Below the pieces are notes generated by a model. The model was not told the DNA's origin and did not search any database. It saw only the letters and a list, made by a program, of their open reading frames with translations. A program made the translations under genes and the position numbers. 64,000 nucleotides of DNA from Diadema setosum (Eukaryota; Echinodermata; Echinoidea; Diadematoida; Diadematidae): contig CM067070.1 of NCBI GenBank assembly GCA_033980235.1, positions 28,968,627 through 29,032,626 of the forward strand, in the 5' to 3' direction. This document shows positions 11,490 through 25,513 of the stretch, in pieces (within the stretch, counting starts at the first letter, position 1; every line of letters begins with the position of its first letter).

Positions 11490-12713
11490 ACGAATTTGCA
11501 TGTACAGTATATAAAGTAAATTAGGCTCAGTCTAGATGAATAACCTCGATTCTTTCAAATTTCGTTTTCTTGAAATGCACAGCTTTCAGACAAGGAAGAA
11601 AATATGCCTGACAGATTTGTTTTGCATTGTAATGTTTATTAATATTTCGTGACAATATCATACTTTCACAGGAGAGGACAACTGTAGCGAAAATTAAGTG
11701 TGACATTGTGAAGCAGTGCACCAACCATTTTACAGACCGTGATTATTATCAAATAAGTACAATAGTGGTAGGGATAAGAACATGATTGCTGTAATTACTT
11801 ATTCATGGTTCCAAAGGTTAAATGCGTCTTACACCCATCATTTTCACCATACACCGGGTAGGCCTACATGAATATTTGCGCTTTGTACAGTCGTATGATG
11901 GGATATATAATTCTGGCTTATTGATAATGTTTCTATACGTCTTCTTTTTATGGTATGAACATGCAAGTACCAAAAAGGGAATATGTTACAAAGATAGTTT
12001 ACAAATGCTAAACTACAATTCTTTTATGTGTATAATCAATATAATAAGGTAAGATACATACAAAAGTAGATATTTAATGAACTTTTATTCTTTTCTTATG
12101 CCTTGAGTGCTTGCCAGTTATTTTCTTTGCTTGTGTTTCAATAAAGCATCCGTTGGACTTGATTCAATGCGCCCATTTCACCATCTGGTATGCTCAACAG
12201 TTGTGTTGTAATCGATGATTAATTTTGTCATGATGTAAATATGTAATTATTGAAACAAGTGTTAAATACGTTAGATTAATTCTGTGACAACCTTTTACAA
12301 AAGCATCGTTCGGTAAAAACCAACAGTTTCTGATTAGTTACAGTTAGTTAAATCACTTGCATTTCCACTGTTCGCTGTTGCATTGAGAGGATTGGCTAAG
12401 AGATCAGTCCAAACTTTCAGTATAGAATGTACTTAAACACTCGTTCACGCAATAAAATCGGTTGGAGTAACACACAACAGTATGAAGTACTGTTTGCATG
12501 TGTACACATTGTCCAATATTTTGTTTCTTATCATTGATGTGTCACTATTTGATGAGGATATTTGTCCTTCCATTGTCATTTCAACGATAGAGTTATACAC
12601 TTTTTGTATAGTACATTCTCCCAGTTTCCTCCTCCCACTCCATTTCTCATTATCTTTAAAATTTCCGAGTGGATTAGCAACAGTCAGCCAGTAAGGAGCT
12701 AGTAATTATGATC
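11490..12713. other. Intergenic space between convergent genes 1 and 2, left part
   Basis: AT-rich sequence with no splice-supported exon on either strand. Short frames here have no recognisable motif. Confidence 0.5.
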
Positions 12714-13410
12714 ATATGTGACCCTGCACCTCAAAACAAACAAAAAGTCGCCAGACATGAATTTTTAGTTAAGACCATATTCTGAAAGAGCAGACTTTAA
12801 GCTTTAAAATAATGTATAACTCAAATCAAATTGACTCTCCTAACCTATCTAAATATTGGAAAGAAAGCACAAACTCAGGAAAAGTGTGAACTTAGAAAAG
12901 AGGCTCTGAAGTACAGTGTCTATTCAAGCGCTTAATCTTTACCAAACCGTGCTGGCTGTGCCATGAATGGGACAAAAAACAGGAAGTAAACCACCAGAGT
13001 AACAACAATGAAGGGATTATCAGATTAAACTGAAATTATACATGCCTCATTAACACGCTCTGTCCATAAATAATGCCAACTTTCAAAGCAGTAGCGTTGT
13101 CCTTTCAAAAGTTATTAGAGTTGAAAGTGAAGAGTGTGGATAAGGTTTTTCAGAAATGAAAAAGGGATTCTAAAGACACACCTAATCACACTATTCTACC
13201 AAATATGTTCGAGATAAACTGCTAAAGAACCACACTTTCCTGCCCGTTTTATGATATCAAATTTTAGCATAATGTAAAAGAAGACCCGCTCTTTCAGAAA
13301 ATATGAAAAAGTCAAGTTCGACTAGGTTGACCCATTTCACTTATTTTCAGTCCTCGTGCAAAATCAGTGTGTGCGACTTTATTTTCGTTTTGAGGTGCAC
13401 GGTCACATAT
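12714..13410. mobile_element. ~0.7-kb MITE with long terminal inverted repeats
   Basis: The left end ATATGTGACCCTGCACCTC matches, in reverse complement, the right end GAGGTGCACGGTCACATAT. The match continues through CAAAAC and AAAGTCGC, and internal blocks (GAAAGAGC on the left, GCTCTTTC on the right) are also mirrored. There is no coding frame. It lies between genes 1 and 2. Confidence 0.75.
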
Positions 13411-14419
13411 TATTCGTTGAGTCAATGCGAGGTTCGATTTGCTGAAACAAATAACTTTTCCTCTTTCATGCCATTTGTGTATAAACATACATGTAATCAT
13501 CCAACAAGGCGCAAGTGATAATCAGAAACTTATATGCAAGTAATACCTGAATGACATCTGATGGGGCCAGACAATTATGCGCTATAGCTGATGTATTCTA
13601 TGATTTATTTTTTTCTTTTTTTGTAGATTACATTGAGGATACCGCACTACTTCACGGGTTATGATATTTTCTCGTTGGTGCTACTCTACAGAGTTCCTTT
13701 CATTTCATTCTCATGTCATTATTAAGTTTCCACACAAATCAGAGTGTTGTATTTACAACATCCATTAATGACAATGTAAAGTAAGACATAAATCATAAGT
13801 TCAGTATATGAAGACTATAATAACTTGTACATGAAACAAAACCAGTTGAAATTATTCTCAAATACATTACATTCATGACGAATAAATGAAAGTTTGAGCG
13901 TTGGGAACCTACATAGTACTCTAAACAGGTGCTTGTGACAGTAGGTCCCCAAGACAAAAAAATAAAAAATAAAGTCAAACACTGGCCGCTACACTCACAC
14001 AAACACTCTGCAAGAACGGAAGTGCTCCTGGACAAGCGTGCGTGCGCACCCACTCATACACAAGAAAAGAGAAGAGAAAGAGGAAAAAGAAAACACAAAC
14101 AAGAACGTCATAGGGACAGTGTATTATATCAATGAACGGTTACTGCAGCTGCAAGAGGAAAGAAATACAAGTATAAAAGAAAAGAACACATTGAAAATGA
14201 AACCATGTGGACCTGATCTGCAATCATGCCGAAGAACCTATATGGTATGTGATGGTGGAAAGATTTTGCAGACATTACATAACAATATTCAGATTATAGT
14301 AACAATGGGATGATGACATGTAATACCACAGATACAACAACAGAGAGAGAAAAAAAAAGAAGAAAAGAAAGCAAGAGTATGGGTGTTATATATACATGCA
14401 GGTACATTTTGCTTTATAA

Positions 14420-14625
14420 TCCGGATTGTCTCTTTAGAATTTAAGGGTGTCCTTCATGGGACCATAATTTAATGTCTTGTCCGAGGGACAGAGTGTATTC
14501 CTTCTTGCCAGAGTAGATACATAATATCTAAGCATTCCTCAGCTAGACTTGGGGATCGAACCCGGGTCCTTTGGATCTAGAGGCAGACGCGCTACCGACT
14601 GAGCGTAATCACCGCAGGGTCTAAC
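14420..14625 (-). mobile_element. tRNA-derived SINE
   Basis: On the minus strand an A box, GCTCAGTCGGTAGC (14604-14591), and a B box, GGTTCGATCCC (14562-14552), are spaced as in a tRNA, with GTCTGCCTCTAGATCC in the anticodon-arm region. The sequence after the B box continues into a ~130-bp non-tRNA body instead of an acceptor stem. This indicates a SINE head rather than a tRNA gene. Confidence 0.75.
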
Positions 14626-15727
14626 ACAGAGGAGTGGCCCCCAAATACAGTGTACCTACCCACACAAGAAAAACGGGCTTATGACGCCAAGCCCTCATGG
14701 ATTTCCCAGAAGATTAGCAATAGTCGGCAAACAGTATCAACAAGGCACAATGTGCCATTCGAGAAGAAGAAGAAGCTCATAATAGCACTGCCAGTTACCC
14801 ATTTGAGAATTAAGATAAACATGGATATATTTAAGTGGTTGCTTCCAACATGGAAAATCCTATGGTCTCAGGGCTCTCGGTAATCATAACTGCGTTCAAG
14901 AAAAAAAAAAAAAAAACTTTGGATATAAAAGTGGCGAACAGTCAATATGGTTAATGGTATTGAGTAACATGCAAATTAGTTCGATATCTTTTATGTAAAT
15001 ATGTTTTATGTTATATACATTTTGCGGTAAGATGAAATGAAAACAAAGAAAAAGTTTTGTACGAAATTTGAATAGAAAAACGTCAATCAAATTTTAAGGA
15101 ACGTTCAAATTTAGATAGTCTGACACAAAGCAGACGTCATAATAAAATTATCACCACAGAACCCATCATTGGTGAATGCTTAAGTTTCTTTTTGGATGAT
15201 GAAAACACAGGCTCGTAATGTCCACAACGCTGCCGGCCACCTTGCTTCCTTACGCTATTTCAGCAACAATGTATCAAGAATACGTATCTTCCCTGCAGTA
15301 GTTTAAACATGTCCGAAGCTTTTGCAAGGTATGTATACTATAAGATCCTCCACATAGTATACCTTAAAACACGGCATGCGCGTATTAGGATACTGATCAG
15401 CACGTCTTCCGTGTACCATTAGAAGGTGTGCTGGTGCTGGATAAAGCCCAGATATTAGTGTGAATTGAGTGAAAACAGCACAGTACACGAGTGCAAATTT
15501 GTCGGAAAATCGGACAATCGAGTCAAAAATTATGTATTTATTAAGTTTCTATGCTGTCATCGCTGGATAAGGAGACTACTAAACTTCATGACGTCATGTT
15601 TTTTTACTACAATACAGAGAACATAATAATATGACGAAAATTCCGAAAAATTGTATTTTCAGGAAAAAATATACAATAGTAATTCAGTTGATGTGTTACT
15701 ACTCGAGGATACTGACATTTATGTATC

Positions 15728-15770
<43 letters not shown>

Positions 15771-15772
<2 letters not shown>

Positions 15773-15950
15773 TCTAAAAAAAACGAGTGAAAATTTTCAC
15801 TCTAAAAGGAGTGAATACAAAAAAGAGTGAATTTAGAGTGAAAATGTTCATTTTTTTCACTCGAAATTCACTCCAAATTCACTCTAAATTCACTTTTTTT
15901 TTGTATTCACTTCTTTCAGAGTGAAAATTTTCACTCTTTTTTTTAGAGAG
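15771..15950. mobile_element. 180-bp foldback MITE (ACTCTAAAAA ends)
   Basis: Nearly the whole element is one hairpin: ACTCTAAAAAAAACGAGTGA and following bases on the left are mirrored by AGAGTGAAAATTTTCACTCT and a TTTTTTTTAGAGAGT end on the right. It repeats GAGTGAA blocks. It is inserted in an (AT)n tract (about 15727-15770), with (TG)n and a second (AT)n tract (about 15985-16031) on the right. Confidence 0.85.
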
Positions 15951-15984
15951 TATGTGTGTGTGTGTGTGCGTGTGACGGGGAATT

Positions 15985-16034
<50 letters not shown>

Positions 16035-16184
16035 GTTAAGGGAATGCATAAGTAATTATAAGCCTAGTGATCTTTAGTATCATGGTGTATAAAAGTGAAA
16101 TGATAAAGACTTTTTATATATAGGCCCTACATTTTCTGTACGATGTTGTTCAAAAGTTTAGTGGTCTTATAGCCAGCAATGAAA

Positions 16185-16220
16185 CCCCCCCCCCCCAAAA
16201 AAAAAAAAAAAAAAAAAAAA
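16185..16220. repeat. C(n)A(n) homopolymer junction
   Basis: A run of about 11 C is followed by a run of about 24 A, downstream of gene 2. Possibly the tail of a decayed insertion; nothing more is seen. Confidence 0.6.
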
Positions 16221-16429
16221 CCGTTAAAAGTTTATGATCCTTGAATGGGATGTCCAATTTTCTTCAAACTTTCAAAGGTGTGTCCTACTTTTGATGCTGG
16301 TTTCACTCAATCCTCATTTTCATATAGGCTTGGGTTTGCTTTAAAGAACTGAGTAAATATTTAATTGATAATAATGCCTCTGCCAACGGCATCCATCGCC
16401 ACGTCGGATCAAAAATCCATGTGGAGACA

Positions 16430-19400
16430 CTAATCTTCAAGACCTTTTGACAAGATCTTGGAAGATCGCTTCCGCAGTACATCTCTGCAAAGACCGCCCA
16501 GGCCTACTTTTTGGAAAACCTCCATCAATTCTTCCTTGTCTCCACCAAACCGACTCTTCCATTTGTTCAGCATGGTCATGTAGCGTAGTTCGGGACTTAG
16601 CTCGGCCCGATCCATAATGTTTTGGGCCTCGACGTTGGACAGACCGAGATGTACGCCAACCATCATGAACTTGTTGGAAGGCAGCCGCGGAGACAAGTCG
16701 GCGATTTCGGCATCGGTCACAAGGTCGAAGTTTTGAGGCATTGATAATCTCCTGAAAGACAATAGTTAGGACACCAGTTTCTGTATCGTAGGGCAGCCTT
16801 GCGACATTTCGACATGAAAAGCAGGTCTTTACTTTCTGTAGAAACCACCCTATGACGCTTCAAATCATGAAAAAGCATCGTCAATTAAAGTGGGATGCAT
16901 ATTCACATCCGAAATCTGCACGCAATGACAAAAATGCAAAGTTTTAGAACGATTACTTAATTTATGTATAAAAAAGCCAATGCCTTCATGAAATGAATCT
17001 ACACTATATACCTTGATGGTATCTTTTTGTTAATGATAAGAGAAAATGGTAAGGGAATAGTGCTTGTGATTATTTTGCTTCCATAGGTAAATCGGCACTA
17101 TTTAATGGTCATTATCAATATTGTAATATACCTTATATATTTCAAAATTCTGTTGTTTTTACTGCTGCTACAAGTATTCCATCATCGATGTTATCACTAT
17201 TAGTATAATCATTACTACCATCATCATCATCATCTGTCAACAGATGTTGTTTCATTGTGACACACCTTGGTGAAACTAGTTTTACAGCCTCGGGCGTCGG
17301 TGGATGTTGTTCTTGAAGGAACTGCCTGAGAGATTCTGGAAGCCTCTTGTCTTCGATATAACTTGCCCATGACAATGGATAATTATCGCTTCCCTGGATA
17401 TCCCATGGAACATGTAGAGAGCCTTTACGATCGACTTCTTTGGTTGCCTGTGAAGGTTCTGACGTAAAGAAATAAAAAAGTTACGAAGAATAGTAATGAT
17501 AGATGTCATGATAGAATATGCGTGTAGGTCACAGTACTTGAGGTTTAAGGACTTTTAATCATGGAGAAAAGAATTGCTGAAACAGAGAGTTTGGTGTGAT
17601 AAAACTAATGTCAATCGTCACTGTTCGATAACAACGATCATAATTGGTTTGATTATGGTAATCGCTTTTTTCTCCCTATGAAACGTTTTCAGTGTCGTAG
17701 AATACTCCAGCCACGCATTACCAATATACTTACTATAGTACCCGGTTTTTTGTTTGTTTGTTGCTTGTCTTTCGTTTTTTTGTGAAAGTTAAACACTCCC
17801 TGAAACCATATGTGTAGACTATGGTGAGTATATAAACAAACATGAGGTTCAGTTTCAGTTCAGTCTGTTTATCATTTTCGTTTATTTTCGAATTCTCAAA
17901 GGTAGCATCATTATTATAGTATACGATGATATAAAATATATAACTTGAAAACAAAGTATCGAAAGTAACGAAAGGAATACGTGTACAGATTTAATGAAAT
18001 TTCACTGTCACAAATGCTGATAATTGTGATGAACAGAGCAGGAAACCTGAGAAATATGAAGGATTCTTACGGTAAGCTGAAAATTTGTCGGCAGATTTCG
18101 AAAAGAAAATTAACATCTTACAATTTTTGTGCACGAATATTCCGGAATTTATAAATTTTCATGAAAAAAAAACACACACACGAAAGGATCCTGGTTAATT
18201 ATATTGAAGCTGGTTCATACTATTGGAGCAAAACCACGTTGTGTCATAGTAGATTATTGTTTACTTGATTTGGTATTACAGATTTAAACTGAAATTAAAA
18301 TCAAATTTTGAAATTGAAATTATAGTTAAGATAATCATAAAAGAGAGACTCTTATAATGCGCTCGTTCTACCTCAAAAAGATACTCATGGCGCTGTAGAA
18401 CAGAATATACATAAAATGTATCACGTTACAACACAGTAGCACAGAAGATATAAGAACAATAAACAAACAAACTATTTCTAATTAAATTGAAAATGTGGGT
18501 GTTGAGTCTATTTTTAAAAGTTTCAAGAAAAGATGCTTGTCGAAGTGATTTTGGAAGGATATTCCAAAGTTTTGTGTCCATGTATGAAAAATTACTATCC
18601 CCCAACTTTGCTTGATTCATACCAAAAAGAGAGGGGGAAAAAGGTCTTTACCGTTAAAAAAAAAAGTGGGCAATATAGACATGCCCCTGATAGAATGTAC
18701 ATTTACAAATTAAGTACTGCTAGTAAATAAGGAATTTAAGAGCCGGTTAATCAACATATTCAAACGTTCTGTATACTAGGGGAAAAAAAGACAATTTCTT
18801 AACAAAGTCTGCCCGCTTACCAAGCGACACAGCAATAATCCATGCGTGCAAACCGTCTATACTCGGAGGGAAATGAACATAATAGTCTGCGTTATCGTGG
18901 TCTCGGAGAAAGAATACTCATATTCAAAGGTGAAAATAGCAAACCCGTCCAGCATTTTCTCCTCTTACACTTGCAAAATTAGGTATGATATGGCAAAGTA
19001 TATCGTACCTGCATAACCTGTCCGAAATAAGATTGTAAGTGACGAGTCCTGTTCCAAAGTTAGTGTGACGAGAGCATTGGGCTGCTCTAATCCTGCCACA
19101 TCCAGGTTGATAGAAACAGTTCGCTTGGTGATTTCGCAGAGATCTCTGTAACTGATTATCTGCATTGTATCATGACGTTTGTGAAAGACAGCAGATACGC
19201 AAATTCCCATAATAAAACACATGATATGTAGTGTCATATGAACAATAACAGACCCTTAGCACACAGACAGTAGAAAATACTTGCCGCGTATGATCGTTTT
19301 ATTTACTCTGTGTACATTTTTTTTTCATCAAACGATTCTTGTATTTCATATTCATGTCAATCAGTTCCAATTCTTTCTTGTCATTAATCCTTATCTCGCA

Positions 19401-22400
19401 TTTCCTTACATGGTGATATGATCTTTATTCATATTACAATGTAAGATTATTGGACACTCAAAATCATGACGTGAGTTTATTCAAATATAAGTCATAGGCC
19501 ACAGTGCACTACGTTGGCATAAGACAAACAAAAAATGAGCACGATTTATCTATTTTTTCCAATAGCAATACTAAGATGAGAAGGAAGACAAAAAGAGAAA
19601 AAATAATCTGATAGATATGTATTTTTGTGTTATGCTTTGTTTTGTCCAATAAATGTTGTTGTTTTTGTATACTTTGTCTTGTTTTATGTTGTTTTGTTTT
19701 GTTTTTGACAGAGAGATATATACCTTCTCTTGCACATGAGGAGATCCCGACAGCTGACATCTAATGCGTAGATCCTTGCCATCAGTACTCAAACGAATCT
19801 CCTCCTCGGGGCTCACCTTTTTGTACCCCATCTGTTCTTCCTCCTCAACAATATCCTGCAGAAATCATCGACCTTAAAACACTGTCTAACTGTATCATTA
19901 TCATGCGTAAGTGGAAATGCGTCTTATCTTCTAAAACACAGTCATGACATTAATCTAGAATGAGGCTTAACTGAATGTTGCCTGCCTGGTCTGTCTTTTC
20001 TTCGAGAAAGCCATTGAGATGACAAGAACACAAACAAACAAACAAACAAACAAATAAACAGGAGAGACCCACATCCCACCCCGTAGTGCTCTCCAGAAAA
20101 AGTTGTCTTTTGAATGAGTGCTCTGTGATATCGATTCAGAATTAGCTGAATAATGGAAAAAACATTGTCGAATGATCACTGCAATATACTTGAATGATTT
20201 AGCGGTACCATGGGCATTCCATCCAACCAAAAAAAAAAAAAAAAAAAAAAAAAATGACACCACCATGTGGGTACAACCATTATCCCTTGAGGCAGTAGAC
20301 CTAATGACTGTTCCGTTGATTTTCAGATACAGTAAAAGAGAATACTTTCGTGAAGGAGTGACATTTCAAGAGATTGAGATAGACGTATCAAATAAAGATA
20401 AATAGATAAATGGATAGATGGATAGATAGAGGAGAGATAGATAGCTGGATGGATGAATAGATAGAAGAGAGATAGAGATAGATGGATAGATAGATAGATA
20501 GGTAGATAGATAGATATATTGATAGATAGATAGATAGAGATCTTAGGTTTGACTAACCTTCGACATTCCTTGGAGTTGGTCGTAAACGCGGAAATGGAGG
20601 ATCGCCTGCTTGCTTGACCAGACTTTAGGAAGGAATGGCGTACTAGCTATGCGCTTGCTCTTCACAAACAGCCAGTCGTACAGTATAGTCACGAATCCAA
20701 AGGAAAAGTGGTCGAGCATCACCTCCAGATGATCTCTCTTTACAACACAACGACGAGGGCGCAGCAACTCCCTCGACAAATCGCCATCTTTGATTACACA
20801 AAATAATAATACACACCATCAGGGCACATCATAGACAAAATTTTTAAAGCTAATTGCCCAAAATTAAGAGGCATTCCCTTCCAATATATTCTCTCTTTTT
20901 TATCTCTTCTCTTTTTACCAAAAAGACAGCTATTGCAAGAGAATATTGAATGTGAAGTGATGGCCTTTGTATATATGATCGTGAGAGTTTAGCCAAGCTG
21001 CACTATGTCACTATGGACATATTATCATTATTATGCACCTATTGGTGATAACATGTTGGTGTTATACTCACTGTCTTCACTGGACCTGCCAGAATACAGC
21101 ACCGCATTAACTCGGCCAGGGTCGATGAGTACAGCATTGTGTGGTATGGTCAGTCTGAGTGGTTTGAGAAAGTGAATATCCGAAGGAAAACACTCGAAGC
21201 CAAAACTGACCGCCATCTCGTCTTCCGGCAAGTCCAGTTGACGGGGAAGGTCTGTCAAAACCCTGATAGAAATGTCAGTGCTTGTTTCCAGAGCGCCGGG
21301 AGGAATACAGAGAGTGAAGCCGTAACGATATATTTCGAGGGTTCCTCCCTTCTGATCGAAAGTTTCTGCGAAAGTCGTATGCGGTTCCAAAGCGTGAATC
21401 TCTGGATGTACAGAAATTAACATGCTGGTTAAAATTTTGTTTGGACGAAGCGTGTAACGTGTGTCTTTCTGGTTCAAAACAACATCTAAAGCGTGCTTTA
21501 AACGTAATAGAAGGAGAAATACGACACAATGATATCATGAACCAGATCATCCCTTACCCCGCCCCCTCTGCACTATCAACTGTCCTTACCTGGTCTTGTT
21601 GACTTGGCACACATGATGTACACATTGTCCACCAGCTTCGGAGGCAGTAAGTGTGGACATAATGACGCCCTGAGTCTGGTAAGAACCTCTTTCGCAATTT
21701 CCTTCTCACTGGATGTCACTGACAGTACGTTGAGGCCAGTCAGGCTGCGCGAAGTGGCTTCAAAGTCGACGAATTGATGATAGAAGGCAGAACCCTTCAG
21801 GAAAAGCAGCCCTAAATTCGGACACGCCGCCAGGATGAGAGGAACGAGTTGTTCCAGACCATCAGTGTATGTCTGCCAAGACACCGTCAGCACCCTTACT
21901 GCTGTTGCCTGTACCTCGGCAAATTCCTGGCTTGGATGCAGGAACAGTGAATTGGCCTGAATGTTCAGTACCTTTAAAGAAGGCAACACAAAAGCTGTCA
22001 ACTTCATAAGGTGTACGCAGTCGAGAAAAGAATCGGTACTGAGGCGAAGATTCATCAATGAGGACTGCCCAAAAAGAGCATGCAGCTGCAATGCTTGAGA
22101 GTACCGTGTCTTAATCTTACTCGCCTCGATATTCAGCTCTGTCATCCCGGGGCAAAGGATAGAGAGGGCTGCGATCAGATCTCCGAGTCTCATGAGATCT
22201 GCGTTTGTCTTCAGACTTAAGATCTTTAGAGCTGGAAGCTGCTTTGCAACGACAGCATGGTTGAGACAGTCCAACGAGATATCGCGATCGTGAATATCAA
22301 CTTGGAACTCTACGCGATCGGGAAATTTCTCACATTCTTCGGCCAGGATGTCAGCGAGCGGCCTGTCTTCGAGAGAGAGCTCCGCTATGTCGCTGCCGCC

Positions 22401-25400
22401 ATATCCACGTGCTACCTGAGGTGTGAAACCAGAACAATGCTGTATCTTAGTTTCATGTACAAGTCTTTGGTATCCGTTAGGTCAATTCAGAACACATGAA
22501 CCGCTAAGTACACACTTTAAAGAATAATTGTACAGCCATCCTCGTCAAAATTTATTTTCATGAGCACAACCACGCAAAATCATATCCACGTTTGCGTTTG
22601 GTGAATCATATCCTTGCTTGGTTTTGTTGTCTTTATATTTGTTTGTTTATATATTTGGGGTTGCTTGTTTATGTGAGCTCAAAACGATTAAGCTCACTTC
22701 ACTAGAGACATTGATCGGAAGCTTCAAAACATTGTGCCCTCCCTCCCCCCCCCAAAAAAAAACAAAAAAAAAAACACACAGTTGTTTTGAAATTGTGAGT
22801 GCAAAATTGGAGTGGGATTACTTTACCTGGAGTAATGAACCATGCAATAAAGGAATTTGTATATTCTGCTCCTATATGTCAGGCAACATGTGCGGATTTG
22901 TTCTTGACTTGACATAATTGAGGGGATGATGCCAATGTGCACGAATTCAACGAATAAATATGTAAATATGTAAAGAATATGTGACAATTTTTTTAAAGTT
23001 TTTTTTTTTTATCAATACAAACAAGAATATTCTTTTTTTTTTTCTGGCGTAATGGAATAGCACTTGACCAACCACATTTAGAAAGCAGTAGAATTATTGC
23101 CCTAACACTTATCAATAGCAAGACGGGGTAACGTGTATCTTTCAAAACAAAGTGACATTTTGTGAAAGAGAATTCTCTTTATGATTATATTGTTTGTTTT
23201 ACTGTCTTGTAGTGACATCATGAACTGCTGACATTTTACCAAGCGATACGCACCACCAAAACACTGCAGATTTGTAACTTTTAAACGAATAATTGGCATT
23301 TACCTCAAAGTTCACGAATATATGCTAATGTTGCTTCAATAACTGAGTCTTCCTATACATTTAGGCATAATTCTCTTTGAATTGTTGGTTGCCTTTGTCA
23401 TGCAGAGAGAACTGAATCGGTATTGAACAGGTAATCAATACCCTACCACCGATAAATCTCGTTTACCACTGACAACCTTTACATAATTATGATGATAATG
23501 TAAGGAAGGTTACAGTTCGTTATTCCCGAGGTTCGTAAATCCGAAACAGAAATAACGTCAGTTAGTAAGTCTGAATATTCGTTAATCCAATAAATGAAAG
23601 AATAAACATTGTTATTCCAGAGGTTCGTTAATAGGGTTTGTAATTCCGGATTCTTCTTTTTTTTTTTTGTATCATTTTCAGATTGATAAACCTCCGGAAT
23701 AACGCTACAAATACTTGGATTAACGAACCGCTTTTTTTTTTCATTTTGGGGCTACAAACACTTAGGTTTATTTAATTTGTATGTTTCAGCATAACAAATT
23801 TTCCTGATAACGAACCTTATGTTATTATCTGATTAAAGAATTTTGCGCATAGGCCTATATCATACATACGTACTCCTTGAGGACTTGCCCTTTCTGCGGC
23901 AATCTTCTCGGAAAGCATCTGAACATTCCTTTCCGTGTCTCTTGAGAGTTTCTTCATCTCCTTCAGGTACTGCTCCTCCTGCTCAGCGTAATGGACGTCG
24001 TCCCACTTTTTACGGTAACTTGCGCTCTCCGGAAACAGCTTACCTTGCATGACAGCTTTGTTCTTGGCATCGAAGTTGATGACGACGTCGCGATGCTCAC
24101 TCTCAGCCCTCATTACGTATTCTCGTGCTCTCTTTCCTAAGCAAAGAATATCTCTCATGACGTTGAGTGGAGAATCTTTCCGGCGCCAGTAAATTGGTGG
24201 CATGTCAAGGCCTTTCGTGCAATCTTGAAACACGTCGTTTAGTGAAGTCATTACCTGTAGCATGACCTCGTAATGGCTTCTCAGGCATGTATCGTACAGC
24301 TTTAAGTCGACTTCTGCAAGGCGTCTGTCCTTTTGGAGCGCGTGGTATTGCATGTGTAGAAATGTGTTCATTGTTTTTACACATGCTTCTTCGGCCTTCT
24401 GGTACTTCAGATGATCGTCAAGCAGCCGCGTAAGAACAGACAGCTCCCACTGATAAATACGCCATCTCGACATGGTGGGCACTGTCTCAACGACTCCTTC
24501 AGATTTCTTTCCTTGGATGATTTTGTGTCTGATGGCTTTTCCGTTTCCTAGCTCTGTTTTCATGACTTCGTAATGATTATTTATCAGCGCCTCGATGGTC
24601 TCTTGCTCGAGGTGAAGGAGGTTATCCATAATTCGCGAAACTTCCTCACTTGGCGGACTAGTAGGACCTGCTGTGGTAGACCATTTAATTTCATGCAGCA
24701 TCCAGTGCAGGTTTTCACCGTCCTGCCGCATTTTATCCCGTAAGACCTGCAGATCGCTGTCTTCCCTGTGCGGAAGGCTGGAGGTGATGACGTCCACCAA
24801 TGTCTCTACGTCATACTTCATCAAGGCAGCATGTTCCTTTCTTATCTTGCTTATGAACACACGATGCTGAGATTTTGCATTCTGGATGATTTTCTGGTGA
24901 CGGTCCTCCAAATCTTCCAAGCGTTGTATGATGCCCAACGGCAGCGAAGACTGTGATGGAAGGAAGCGTTGACGTTGAACAGTTTAATATGGACACTATC
25001 AGTTTGTAAAATGAGCGTTATTCATCATCTGAATACTTCAGACTAAATTCGTGTTTTCAAACAGTGCTACACCTCCCTCGTTAATGCATTCGTATAGTTT
25101 TTATGTCATTTTATGTCAATTTATGTTCTATAATGTCATCATGCCTGCAGCGTATTTTGGTCGCATAATGTGATCATTTGACGGTAACATTATGCTCCAT
25201 GCAAAATAAAGTAAACATGTTCTTTATTGCATTTATCATTTATTCTCTGATAACATAAGAATGATGCGGTGAGTTGATAAGCCTTCATTCTATATTTTGA
25301 TTATTTTTCATCATTTTCTTTTGTTTGCATGTTCTTGGATTTACACAATTCATATAAACGAATTCAGAAGTTCACATTGATTCATGAGAAGTGTAAAGAC

Positions 25401-25482
25401 ACCTTTACCAAATGGAACTAACGCAAAGACACAGTATTTCAGTAAGTGCATCCGTGGTATCCCTGTCCTCCACACACACACA

Positions 25483-25513
<31 letters not shown>

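Noticed and set aside
14552..14604. tRNA gene on the minus strand
   Set aside because: A and B boxes are present, but the sequence after the B box does not form an acceptor stem and continues as a SINE body.
22257..22499. Plus-strand 80-codon frame
   Set aside because: It is the antisense shadow of the LRR exon of gene 2, whose minus-strand frame is supported by splice phase.
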